The notes beneath the pieces are model-generated. The model was not told where the DNA came from, searched no databases, and was given only the letters and a program-made list of their open reading frames with translations. From positions 1 through 64,000 of the forward strand of contig JBKBNY010000014.1 of the NCBI GenBank assembly GCA_046295175.1: DNA of 64,000 bases. The letters are read 5' to 3'. This DNA comes from JALOLV01 sp046295175 (lineage in GTDB: Bacteria > Bacteroidota > Bacteroidia > Cytophagales > Spirosomataceae). How positions within the stretch are numbered: the stretch's first letter is position 1; the number at the start of each line of letters is the position of its first letter. Shown here one piece after another: positions 47,072 to 55,071 of this stretch. A program made the position numbers and the translations under genes.

Positions 47072-47667
47072 GACATATTTTCGGCATCATCTTGTGGCTG
47101 AAACACGATATTTTCGTAAATTTCGGCCACTTTCATTTCAAAATCAATTTCTAGTAAATTGATTACATCATCCATTGATTCAAAAGTTTGGTAGGTCCAA
47201 ACATCCGATTTTTCGATTCTGCCATAAAGTTCGATTCCGCATTCGTATTGAGAAATTATCATGTAATATTTCAACGATGGAATCGTCTTGTAGCGTTTTA
47301 GTTTAAAACCTCTGTCGTAGGTTTCGGTACTTTTCGATAAAACTTCTACAATAAACGAAGGGTATTTTACCAAATATTCTTCCATTTTATCGAAACTATG
47401 GCAAGTCAAAACCACATCTGGATACGGATAGTAGCTACGCTCAATCACTTCGAGTTTTACACTTTCGGTAAATACATCACAACCTCTTTTCCCGAATTTC
47501 CTATCAATCATATTTCCGACGGTTCTAACAATTTTGTTATGATTCTTCGTAGTACCAGCCATAGCAAATATTTCGCCATTGAAGTATTCAAAACGAACCT
47601 CGCTGTTGTTGTCTAATTCAAAGTATTCTTCGACTGTGTAGTATTTTTTTAGAGCGGCTTCTCCCAT
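47068..47667 (-). CDS. Uma2-family (DUF820) putative endonuclease
   Basis: This 199-residue protein has a PD-(D/E)xK-like core: EVRFEYFNGEIFAMAG at the N-terminus, then YYPYPDVVLTCH (Asp), SFIVEVLSKSTETYDRGFKLKRYKTI (Glu, Lys) and YMIISQYECGIELY. Family members are restriction-endonuclease-fold proteins, very common in cyanobacteria and some Bacteroidota and usually of unknown biological role. It is convergent with the symporter and divergent from the second GH30 gene (34 nt apart), so it looks inserted into the carbohydrate locus. No methylase neighbour is present. Confidence 0.87.
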   Translation of the reverse strand: MGEAALKKYYTVEEYFELDNNSEVRFEYFNGEIFAMAGTTKNHNKIVRTVGNMIDRKFGKRGCDVFTESVKLEVIERSYYPYPDVVLTCHSFDKMEEYLVKYPSFIVEVLSKSTETYDRGFKLKRYKTIPSLKYYMIISQYECGIELYGRIEKSDVWTYQTFESMDDVINLLEIDFEMKVAEIYENIVFQPQDDAENMS

Positions 47668-47701
47668 TTTTATGTATTTTTAGCAAAATTATACAATAAC
47701 T

Positions 47702-49096
47702 ATGACATCTAAAATATTTAAAAACACAATTATTCTACTCATTTTGAGCAGTTTAGTGTTTGTACAAGCCCAGCAAACTGACCTTTGGATTACTAAATTA
47801 GATAAATCTATCCTTTTTGAAAAACAGAATCAAAGGCTTCGTTTTGATTATTTGAAAGATGATTTGCCAACAATTTTTGTGGATGATTCAAAGCGTTTCC
47901 AGACGATGGATGGTTTTGGGTTTACCCTAACCAGCGGCAGTGCAACACTCATTAATCAGCTCGACCGAAGAGCAAAAGATAATTTATTGAAAGAACTTTT
48001 TTCGACTGATAGAAACAATATTGGTGTAAGCTATCTACGAATCAGCATCGGAGCATCAGACCTCAGCGACCACGCCTATACGTACAATGACATGCCCGAA
48101 GGCAAAACCGATAGTCGGTTGCGTAGGTTTAGCCTCGAAAAAGAAGAAAAAGACTTGATTCCGATTCTAAAATCAATCATTAGGATTAATCCAGAAATCA
48201 AAATTTTGGGTTCGCCGTGGTCGCCTCCGGCTTGGATGAAAACCAATGAAAACTTGAAAGGAGGAAGCCTAAAACCACAGTTTTATGATGAATATGCTCG
48301 ATATTTGGTAAAATACATCGAAGAAATGAAACGAGAGGGTATTAAAATAGATGCCATCACGATTCAGAATGAGCCGTTGCACCCGGGTAATAATCCGAGC
48401 CTTTTGATGCAAGCGAGCGAACAAGCGACATTCATCAAAAAATATCTTGGACCAGAATTCAGAAAAGCTAATTTATCAACAAAAATTATCATTTACGACC
48501 ACAATGCCGACCGACCAGATTATCCAATCAGTATCTTAAATGACCGCGACGCCAACCAATATATTGATGGTTCGGCGTTTCATTTGTACGGTGGTAATGT
48601 CGAAGCAATCCGTGATGTTTATGAAGCTCACCCCGATAAAAATCTGTATTTTACTGAACAATGGATTGGGCATCCGAGCAATTTTGGTGGCGATATGGCT
48701 TGGCATGTAAAAAATTTAATCATTGGTGCTTCGAGAAATTGGTGTAAGACCGTTTTAGAATGGAACCTCGCTGCCGATGCCAATCAGAATCCACATACCG
48801 AAGGTGGATGCACTGCGTGTCTGGGTGCGTTGACGATTGACAATCAAGAGGTTAGTCGAAATGCAGCATATTTTATCATTGCTCATGCTTCAAAATTTGT
48901 AAGGCCAAATTCGGTCAGAATCGCCTCGAATGTAACAATGAGTCTGCCAAATGTCGCATTCAGAACACCCGATAACCGAATCGTTTTAATTGTGATGAAT
49001 GATGACGAAAAAGAGATTGAGTTTAATATCGGATTCAAAGAAAAGAAACTTCGACAAAAATTAGGTGGTAAAACCGTTGCGACTTATGTATGGTAG
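47702..49096 (+). CDS. GH30-family glycoside hydrolase (glucosylceramidase-like)
   Basis: This 464-residue protein has a signal peptide (IILLILSSLVFVQAQQ). The N-terminal motif QTMDGFGFTLTSGSATLINQL is typical of GH30_1/3-type enzymes. SPWSPPAWMKTNENL, acid/base Glu224 (AITIQNEPLHPGN) and nucleophile Glu319 (LYFTEQWIG) follow, with a C-terminal beta domain. Close relatives are beta-1,6-glucanases and glucosylceramidases. It differs strongly from the first GH30 of this locus in having a secretory rather than a lipoprotein leader. The likely role is beta-glucoside cleavage in the periplasm or outside. Confidence 0.9.
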   Translation: MTSKIFKNTIILLILSSLVFVQAQQTDLWITKLDKSILFEKQNQRLRFDYLKDDLPTIFVDDSKRFQTMDGFGFTLTSGSATLINQLDRRAKDNLLKELFSTDRNNIGVSYLRISIGASDLSDHAYTYNDMPEGKTDSRLRRFSLEKEEKDLIPILKSIIRINPEIKILGSPWSPPAWMKTNENLKGGSLKPQFYDEYARYLVKYIEEMKREGIKIDAITIQNEPLHPGNNPSLLMQASEQATFIKKYLGPEFRKANLSTKIIIYDHNADRPDYPISILNDRDANQYIDGSAFHLYGGNVEAIRDVYEAHPDKNLYFTEQWIGHPSNFGGDMAWHVKNLIIGASRNWCKTVLEWNLAADANQNPHTEGGCTACLGALTIDNQEVSRNAAYFIIAHASKFVRPNSVRIASNVTMSLPNVAFRTPDNRIVLIVMNDDEKEIEFNIGFKEKKLRQKLGGKTVATYVW

Positions 49097-49200
49097 AATA
49101 ACACAAAAAACAATCTATTGTACTTTTCTAAGAATATTAGCCAATTTTGAATCTATGGTATAATTTTTCCGTTATTTTGTAAATTGAAAACGAAAAAATT

Positions 49201-49461
49201 ATGATTGAAACAATAGGTTATATAGCCGCCATTCTGACGACTTTTGCGTTTGTTCCGCAAGTTTTACAGATATATCGAACCAAATCAGCCAAGGATGTTT
49301 CGCTTGCGATGTTCTTGATTTTTACATTGGGGGTTTTCTTGTGGCTTTGCTACGGTGTTGTGATTCGCTCATTCCCGATGATTGCCGCCAATGCAGTTAC
49401 ATTTATCTTGGCCTTGACGATTCTGTACTTTAAGTTTAAATACAGCCGCACAACAAACTGA
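49201..49461 (+). CDS. SemiSWEET-family sugar transporter
   Basis: This 86-residue protein has three membrane helices and the PQ-loop signature (AAILTTFAFVPQVLQIYRTKSAKDVSLAMF). It is followed by LCYGVVIRSFPMIAANAVTF with the Asn of the binding pocket. SemiSWEETs dimerise to form a bidirectional sugar uniporter. It lies 104 nt after the second GH30, with a near-consensus -7 box between. It may move mono- or disaccharide released by that enzyme across the inner membrane. Confidence 0.92.
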   Translation: MIETIGYIAAILTTFAFVPQVLQIYRTKSAKDVSLAMFLIFTLGVFLWLCYGVVIRSFPMIAANAVTFILALTILYFKFKYSRTTN

Positions 49462-49543
49462 GTCATTCGGTGGTCATTTAATAGTCATTCTGTTGATAAA
49501 TGAATATTTACAAAAAGTGACAACTAATTGACCACTGAATGAC
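49462..49543. repeat. Dispersed 11-bp-period palindromic element, family 1, copy 1
   Basis: GTCATT starts at 49462, 49473 and 49484, exactly 11 bp apart. On the other arm GAC starts at 49519, 49530 and 49541, again 11 bp apart. The arms are inverted relative to each other, so the 82-bp element folds into an imperfect long hairpin. It lies between the convergent SemiSWEET and gamma-lyase genes. A similar copy in the opposite orientation is at 59996-60083. Confidence 0.65.
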
Positions 49544-49550
49544 AAAAAAA

Positions 49551-50810
49551 TTACACAGCATCAAGAGCCTGCGAAATATCCCAAATAAGGTCTTCGTAGT
49601 TTTCGACACCCACCGATAACCTCACCATTTTATCGGTTATATTCATTGCCAGTTTGTGTTTTGGGTCAACTCCTGCGTGAGTCATTGTAGCAGGATGCTC
49701 AACCAAAGACTCTGTACTACCCAAGCTAACGGCCAATTTTATCAATTTTAGGGCATTTAAAAACTTAAATGCCTCGGCTTCTCCGCCTTTCACATCAAAC
49801 GAAAGCATCGCCCCCGACGACGAATATTGTCTTTTATAAATTTCGTATTGAAGACCATCGGCAGGCGTAAGCAAACCCAAATAATAAACCTTTTCAATCT
49901 TTGGGTGATTATTCAAAAATTCGGCAACCTTAACGGCATTTGCAGCTTGGCGTTCCATCCTTACTTTGAGGGTTTCGAGGCTTCGCAACAAAAGCCAGCC
50001 AGTCCATGGGCCAGCCATATTACCCAAAAAAGTTCTGAGTGTACGCACCCGATTCGTAACTTCTTTGCTACCACAAACCGCTCCTGCTATAACATCGCTA
50101 TGCCCACCGATGTATTTTGTAGCTGAGTAAATCGAAAAATCTGCTCCGTGTTTGAGAGGTTGCTGCCAAAGTGGCCCCATATAAGTATTATCAACCGCAA
50201 TGTAAACCTTTTCGCCACGCTTCTCTCCTATTTTATTAGCAATACGTCGGCAAGCCTCAATATCAATCAAAGTATTGGTCGGATTTGCAGGCGTTTCGAT
50301 ATAAATCATGGCTAAATTATTCGACTCACCTGATTTTTCGATAATTTCTTCAATCTCCGCTTCGGTATGATTGGGCGAAAATTCAAGTACTTTTACCCCA
50401 ATTTTTGGAAGAAAATGATTCACAAAATGGTCGGTTCCGCCATAAAGTGGACTGCTGCAAAGCAAAACATCATTGGGTTTTAGAAATTCGAGCAAAACCG
50501 TTGTAATGGCCGACATTCCACTTTCAAATGTTACACAATCTTCGGCCTCATCCCAAAGTGTAAGGCGGTTTTCGAGAATCTCCAAATCAGGGTTATTGAT
50601 TCGGCTGTAAATTAATCCTAACTCTTCTTTTTCTTTTTTATTGCGAAGACCATAAGCTACCTCAAAAAAAGCCTTGCCTTCTTCGGCATTTCTAAATACA
50701 AAAGTCGATGTCTGAAAAATCGGACATTTGATTGCCCCTTCCGACCATTCGGGGTTGTACCCGTAAGACATCATGAGGCTTTCGGGTTTGAATTGATGTT
50801 GTAAATTCAT
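49551..50810 (-). CDS. Cystathionine gamma-synthase / methionine gamma-lyase family PLP enzyme
   Basis: This 419-residue protein has PLP-binding Lys232 in YSATKYIGGHSDVIAGAV, the NTYMGPLWQQPLKHGADF loop, ESGMSAITTVLL near the N-terminus and SLGSTESLVEHPATMTH near the C-terminus. Its fold is certain. Whether it is gamma-synthase, gamma-lyase or O-acetylhomoserine sulfhydrylase cannot be settled by eye. The neighbouring divergent Lrp-type regulator favours a catabolic gamma-lyase of methionine. It is cytoplasmic and acts alone in its transcription unit. Confidence 0.9.
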   Translation of the reverse strand: MNLQHQFKPESLMMSYGYNPEWSEGAIKCPIFQTSTFVFRNAEEGKAFFEVAYGLRNKKEKEELGLIYSRINNPDLEILENRLTLWDEAEDCVTFESGMSAITTVLLEFLKPNDVLLCSSPLYGGTDHFVNHFLPKIGVKVLEFSPNHTEAEIEEIIEKSGESNNLAMIYIETPANPTNTLIDIEACRRIANKIGEKRGEKVYIAVDNTYMGPLWQQPLKHGADFSIYSATKYIGGHSDVIAGAVCGSKEVTNRVRTLRTFLGNMAGPWTGWLLLRSLETLKVRMERQAANAVKVAEFLNNHPKIEKVYYLGLLTPADGLQYEIYKRQYSSSGAMLSFDVKGGEAEAFKFLNALKLIKLAVSLGSTESLVEHPATMTHAGVDPKHKLAMNITDKMVRLSVGVENYEDLIWDISQALDAV

Positions 50811-50856
50811 AGCATTAGATGAAGTTAATTTCTACTATAAATCTCAGTATTTTAGA

Positions 50857-50922
50857 AATATTTAACAATACTTAATAAATATTTAGCGATTATATCTGTA
50901 ATATTAACAAATAACCAATATT
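50857..50922. promoter_or_regulatory. Phased AATATT array between the gamma-lyase and lrp genes
   Basis: AATATT occurs at 50857-50862, 50878-50883, 50900-50905 and 50917-50922. The first three are 21-22 bp apart, about two helical turns, so they lie on one face of the DNA. The first two sites are extended AAATATTT palindromes. AT-rich phased sites are a typical target of Lrp/AsnC proteins. Confidence 0.45.
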
Positions 50923-50978
50923 TTCACTAAATTAGATTTTGAAAAATAATTAGCACAGAAAATTTCACTTCACTGAAT

Positions 50979-51440
50979 ATGCCCGAATTAGACAAAATTG
51001 ACCTCAAGCTCTTAAAACTCCTCCAAGAAGATGCTCAAATCACCTCAAAGGAGCTTTCGACCCACCTTAATCTTTCGCAAACTCCCATCTACGAGCGTAT
51101 CAAAAGGCTCGAACGAGATGGCTATATCAAGCAATACGTCGCGATTTTAGATAAAGAAAAAATGGGCAAACCGATGGTCGCTTTTTGTAATGTTTCGCTA
51201 AAAGAACACGCCAAAGTGCTTTTGGATAAATTTCAAGAAGAGATTATGGCAATGGATGAGGTCATGGAATGCTACCACATTGCGGGTACTTATGATTATA
51301 TCTTAAAAGTTGTGGTTGGTGATATTAAATCGTACCAAGATTTTATTGTCAATAAACTGGCGACACTGGCCAATGTCAGCAATGCCCATAGCTCGTTTGT
51401 TTTGACCGAAATCAAACATACAACATCGCTTCCGATTTAA
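50979..51440 (+). CDS. Lrp/AsnC-family transcriptional regulator
   Basis: This 153-residue protein has an N-terminal winged helix-turn-helix (LDKIDLKLLKLLQEDAQITSKELSTHLNLSQTPIYERIKRLERDGYI). The C-terminal RAM ligand-binding domain has VMECYHIAGTYDYILKVVVGD and FVLTEIKHTTSLPI. It is divergent from the PLP enzyme at 49551-50810 with 168 bp between them, so it most likely regulates that gene and itself in response to an amino acid. Confidence 0.94.
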   Translation: MPELDKIDLKLLKLLQEDAQITSKELSTHLNLSQTPIYERIKRLERDGYIKQYVAILDKEKMGKPMVAFCNVSLKEHAKVLLDKFQEEIMAMDEVMECYHIAGTYDYILKVVVGDIKSYQDFIVNKLATLANVSNAHSSFVLTEIKHTTSLPI

Positions 51441-51511
51441 GTTAATTTTCTCAAAAAAATGAAATTTTTAGCATACTTTTTGTGTTATCTTATTAGAAAA
51501 ATACAATAGTT

Positions 51512-52816
51512 ATGACCCCAAATATTCCACAAACCAACCAAACAAGAATCGTAATTGTTGGGGCTGGTTTTGGCGGATTGGCATTAGCACAAAAACTTGC
51601 CCGCCACGATGTACAAATTGTTTTGATTGATAGGAATAATTATCACCAATTCCAGCCACTTTTTTATCAAGTTGCTATGGCGGGTTTAGAGCCTGCTTCT
51701 ATTTCGTTTCCGCTTCGCAAGATATTTCAGAATAAAAAGAATGTTCATATCCGTATAACGAAAGTTAATCGGATAAAAACCACCGAAAAAATTATAGAAA
51801 CTGATTTGGGTGACATTGCATACGACTATTTGGTTTTGGCAACGGGTGCCGATACTAATTTCTTCGGGATGCAAAACATGATAGACAAGGCGATTCCGAT
51901 GAAGTCGGTTTCTGAGGCTATCTATCTCAGAAACAAGGTTTTACAGAACTTTGAAGATGCACTCACCGTAAAAGACCCTGCCGAAAAAGCTGGTTTGATG
52001 TCGGTTGTTGTAGTAGGTGGTGGCCCTACGGGTGTAGAGGTTTCGGGAACTCTCGCCGAAATGAAAAAGATAATTTTGCCAAAAGATTACCCCGAACTCG
52101 ATTTCGATTTGATGCAGATTTATTTGTTTGAATCATCGCCTAAAGTCCTCGAAGTGATGTCAGAGGAAGCATCGGTCAAAGGCAAAGAATACCTCGAACG
52201 TTTGGGCGTAATCGTCAAAACGGGCAATCGAGTTGTAGATTTCGACGGAGAATACGTTTATACCAACAAAGGCGAAACGATTCGTTGTAGAAACCTTGTT
52301 TGGGCAGCGGGTATTCGTGGAAACAGCATCGAGGGGCTCCCGCAAGAGATTTATCAACGTGGTAATCGTATCAAAGTCAATGAATTCAATCAGGTCGAAG
52401 GATTCGATAATATTTTTGCATTAGGCGATATTGCGTGTATGATGAATGTCGAAGAGGAATATCCTAACGGACACCCGCAAATTGCTCAACCGGCGATTCA
52501 GCAAGGAAACCTCTTGGCCAAAAACATCATGCGAATCATCCGAAACGAAACACCCAAACCATTTGCCTACAAAAACCTCGGTTCGATGGCTACGGTGGGT
52601 CGCCACTTGGCAGTGGTTGATTTACCTTTCTGGAAGTTCCAAGGGGCTTTTGCTTGGTATGTCTGGATGTTTGTGCATTTAATGGCGATTCTGGGTGTAA
52701 AAAATAAAGTCCTGATTTTTATCAACTGGCTCTGGAATTACGTAACCTACGACCAGTCTCTTCGCCTAATTATCAAGCCCAAAGTCAAGAAAAACGATGA
52801 AGAATTGGTGAGTTGA
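51512..52816 (+). CDS. ndh: Type II NADH:quinone oxidoreductase (NDH-2)
   Basis: This 434-residue flavoprotein has the FAD dinucleotide motif IVIVGAGFGGLALAQKL and the quinone-associated NYHQFQPLFYQVAMAGLEPASI. The NADH motif VVVGGGPTGVEVSGTLAE and FAD motif IFALGDIA are present, and the C-terminal hydrophobic, amphipathic stretch (AWYVWMFVHLMAILG) anchors it to the membrane. It oxidises NADH and reduces menaquinone without proton pumping. Its terminator at 52847 doubles as a repeat element. Confidence 0.92.
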   Translation: MTPNIPQTNQTRIVIVGAGFGGLALAQKLARHDVQIVLIDRNNYHQFQPLFYQVAMAGLEPASISFPLRKIFQNKKNVHIRITKVNRIKTTEKIIETDLGDIAYDYLVLATGADTNFFGMQNMIDKAIPMKSVSEAIYLRNKVLQNFEDALTVKDPAEKAGLMSVVVVGGGPTGVEVSGTLAEMKKIILPKDYPELDFDLMQIYLFESSPKVLEVMSEEASVKGKEYLERLGVIVKTGNRVVDFDGEYVYTNKGETIRCRNLVWAAGIRGNSIEGLPQEIYQRGNRIKVNEFNQVEGFDNIFALGDIACMMNVEEEYPNGHPQIAQPAIQQGNLLAKNIMRIIRNETPKPFAYKNLGSMATVGRHLAVVDLPFWKFQGAFAWYVWMFVHLMAILGVKNKVLIFINWLWNYVTYDQSLRLIIKPKVKKNDEELVS

Positions 52817-52846
52817 TTAGTAAGGATTTAAAATTATGATAATTTG

Positions 52847-52884
52847 AGGCAGTCGTGAGGCTGCCTTTGTTTTTGGTTGAAGAC
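52847..52884 (+). terminator. NDH-2 terminator overlapping repeat family 4, copy 1
   Basis: AGGCAG (52847-52852) and CTGCCT (52861-52866) pair around 8 nt, followed by TTTGTTTTT. GGTTGAAGAC lies at 52875-52884. The same order, GGCAGTC-stem-CTGCC-spacer-GGTCGAAGAC, occurs on the opposite strand at 53617-53553. Confidence 0.65.
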
Positions 52885-52932
52885 AGATTCGCCTATACAA
52901 AAAACCTTTGAGCAATGGTTTTAAAAGTTTAC

Positions 52933-53508
52933 CTAAATCCTAACCCTTGTCTGTAACCCAATATTGTTACCAATAATTGGATAATCTGGAAATATAAATG
53001 TACCGTACTTTGCACCCACAAATATTCTCTTTGTTATTCTGCGATATAACTCAAAACTTATTGGAAACCCTAAATCTGTATTTGATTGATGAATATAATA
53101 ATAACCTAAACCATTTTGGTTTTCTATTTTAACCTCTCTACCATAAGTTACAAGTCCTGCTCCTAAACCCACCTGAAAAGCTATTTTTTTATGGTCTATC
53201 AACTTATACTTGACCAAAAAGTTACTTTGAAGTTCGGTACCTCTACTAACAGGTATATTTTTCACGGTCAAATACCCATCATTATTTTTAAAATAATATT
53301 GTGAAGTTATTAACCCAGAAGCAAAAGACCACTTTGAGTTATGATGATATTCAAACTCACCTGCAAAAAAACCACTACTAATAACCGGAGCATAAATTGG
53401 CGTAAAATACGCCCCACCACCCAAAATAATATCAAATGATTTTTGACAAAATGTAGTACAATGACTTAAAGCGATAAAAGTGAATGTAAGGATGAGCTTA
53501 GTTTTCAT
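52933..53508 (-). CDS. Hypothetical outer-membrane beta-barrel protein
   Basis: This 191-residue protein has a signal peptide (KLILTFTFIALSHCTTFCQ) and alternating amphipathic strands (VISSGFFAGEFEYHHNSKWSFASGLI, IAFQVGLGAGLVTYG, RIFVGAKYGTFIF). It ends with a C-terminal RVRI strand. Such features suggest a small barrel of the PorT/OmpX-like class. No close family is recognised. It is the only gene between two inverted copies of repeat family 4, and both neighbours are in other transcription units. Confidence 0.72.
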   Translation of the reverse strand: MKTKLILTFTFIALSHCTTFCQKSFDIILGGGAYFTPIYAPVISSGFFAGEFEYHHNSKWSFASGLITSQYYFKNNDGYLTVKNIPVSRGTELQSNFLVKYKLIDHKKIAFQVGLGAGLVTYGREVKIENQNGLGYYYIHQSNTDLGFPISFELYRRITKRIFVGAKYGTFIFPDYPIIGNNIGLQTRVRI

Positions 53509-53552
53509 GAAGTATAAAGTATAAATGGTAAGAAATTCTATTCTTATCTACT

Positions 53553-53617
53553 GGTCGAAGACTTATTGCTCTGCAATGCGTCTTCGACCTCAATATAATG
53601 GCAGTCTCTTGACTGCC
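53553..53617 (-). repeat. Tandem hairpins, repeat family 4, copy 2
   Basis: GGTCGAAGAC (53553-53562) and GTCTTCGACC (53580-53589) form one 10-bp stem with further inner pairing. GGCAGTC (53600-53606) and GACTGCC (53611-53617) form a second 7-bp stem. The pair lies in the divergent region between the barrel protein and the thioredoxin-like gene, upstream of both, so it is unlikely to be a normal terminator. Confidence 0.6.
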
Positions 53618-53734
53618 CCAAATGACCACAATTTTTTATTAATTTGTATCATCAAACCAAAAATAAATCTTTCTCAGTAAATTGCAATCCGAAACATTCA
53701 TTAAAACGAGATAAAACCTCGTCAAAATACAAAT

Positions 53735-54295
53735 ATGGCTCGTACCGAATCAAACATGCTTCCGTTGGGGACAATCGCTCCAGATTTTAAGCTAAAAGAT
53801 ACTATTTCAGGGAAAGATTTATCGCTCGACGACCTCAAATCTGAAAAAGCTACGGTGATAATGTTTATCTGTAACCATTGCCCTTATGTGATTCACGTAA
53901 TGCCCGAAATTATCCGCATAGCCAATGAGTTTCAGCCAAATGGTGTTTCGTTTATTGCTATCAGCTCAAATGATGTTGTGGCTTACCCGCAAGATGGTCC
54001 AGAAGCAATGACCGAATTTGCCAAACAATGGGGTTTTACATTTCCGTATCTTTACGACGAAACCCAAGAGATTGCCAAAGCCTACGATGCCGCTTGTACA
54101 CCTGATTTCTATGTATTTGATAGCCGAACAAAATTGGCTTATCGTGGAAGACTGGACGAATCTCGACCGAGAGAAGAGAACCCCAAACCATTGACTGGTA
54201 AAGATTTACGAGGAGCATTAAATGCAGTTCTGGGCGGTGGAATGGTCTCCGAAATCCAGTTTCCGAGCCTTGGGTGTAATATTAAATGGAAGTAA
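53735..54295 (+). CDS. Thioredoxin/peroxiredoxin-like protein
   Basis: This 186-residue protein has an AhpC/TSA-type thioredoxin fold with APDFKLKDTISGKDLSLDDLK and the redox motif FICNHCPYV (Cys46, Cys49). VSFIAISSNDVVAYPQDGPEAM is followed by ACTPDFYVFD, containing the cis-proline region, and YRGRLDESRP. There is no signal peptide, so it should be cytoplasmic. The family includes thiol-disulfide reductases and redoxin proteins of unknown partner. It is monocistronic by context. Confidence 0.9.
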   Translation: MARTESNMLPLGTIAPDFKLKDTISGKDLSLDDLKSEKATVIMFICNHCPYVIHVMPEIIRIANEFQPNGVSFIAISSNDVVAYPQDGPEAMTEFAKQWGFTFPYLYDETQEIAKAYDAACTPDFYVFDSRTKLAYRGRLDESRPREENPKPLTGKDLRGALNAVLGGGMVSEIQFPSLGCNIKWK

Positions 54296-54481
54296 AAGGT
54301 GTAAACCTTTGAGTATTCCGAATTATCCGAATTTCTCGAATATTTCTTAATCACTAAGAGGGGTTTAGTTCAACATTTATTATTTGAAATCCTAAATCGC
54401 TTGCTAAACGAGTTGAAATCTCGTTCTATATTTTGCTCATTTATTTATCAATCCTAAGTATTCTTATTGGATAATTGCTCC

Positions 54482-54489
54482 TATCTTTG
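54482..54489 (+). promoter_or_regulatory. -7-type promoter box of the DUF4494 gene
   Basis: TATCTTTG is an exact TAnnTTTG, 41 nt before the ATG at 54531. No TTG at the 20-nt position. Confidence 0.35.
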
Positions 54490-54530
54490 CAGGCTCAAAA
54501 ATCAATTATTTAAAATTTATCCAACATCAA

Positions 54531-55025
54531 ATGTCGAATTGGTATCAAGGAAAAATTCGTTATCAACAACAAGACGAAAAAGGTAGAAATAAAACCATCA
54601 ACGAAACATATCTGGTAGATGCAGTTTCTTACACAGATGCCGAAGCCCGAATGTACAAGGCTGTGGCGTCGAATATCCCCGATTTTCACCTGTCAAAATT
54701 AGCCCGAATGAAACTCGCTGAGGTGTTTTTTGTAGATGAGGGTTCGGAGATTTGGTATAAAGCAAAGGTTCAGTACATCGCCTTCGACGAGAAAACACAA
54801 AAAGAAAAGAAGATTCCGTACAATATGCTTATCAACGCCGAGAATCCGCTCGAAGCGTATAATTTACTCAAAGAAAGGCTCGGTACTGTACAAGATTACC
54901 AAATCACAGATTTGAATATTACGAATATCTTAGAGGTAATTCCGTACGATGAGAAAGAGGAAAAATTAAAGCACGGAAACTTTAAACCATTGGCAGAAGT
55001 TTTGGCCAATCAAGAGTCAGAATAA
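54531..55025 (+). CDS. DUF4494 protein
   Basis: This 164-residue soluble protein matches the DUF4494 family known only from Bacteroidota. It has WYQGKIRYQQQDEKGRNKTINETYLVDAVSYTDAEARM and a repeated half, IWYKAKVQYIAFDEKTQKEKKIPYNMLINAENPLEAYNLL. The two halves look like an internal duplication of a beta-beta-alpha unit. No enzymatic motif is visible. It is expressed alone and ends in a strong bidirectional terminator. Confidence 0.87.
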   Translation: MSNWYQGKIRYQQQDEKGRNKTINETYLVDAVSYTDAEARMYKAVASNIPDFHLSKLARMKLAEVFFVDEGSEIWYKAKVQYIAFDEKTQKEKKIPYNMLINAENPLEAYNLLKERLGTVQDYQITDLNITNILEVIPYDEKEEKLKHGNFKPLAEVLANQESE

Positions 55026-55031
55026 AACCAA

Positions 55032-55068
55032 AAGCGGCATAATCGAGAATTATGCCGCTTTTTTTTAT
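55032..55068. terminator. Bidirectional terminator between convergent DUF4494 and TonB-receptor genes
   Basis: AAGCGGCATAAT (55032-55043) and ATTATGCCGCTT (55049-55060) form a perfect 12-bp stem around 5 nt. Eight Ts follow on the plus strand, and a TTTTGGTTTT tail follows on the minus strand. Confidence 0.88.
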
Positions 55069-55071
55069 GAA

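Noticed and set aside
47068..47667. Uma2 gene as a transposase or restriction system
   Set aside because: There are no inverted repeats or target duplications around it and no methylase partner, so it is kept as a DUF820 nuclease-fold protein of unknown role.
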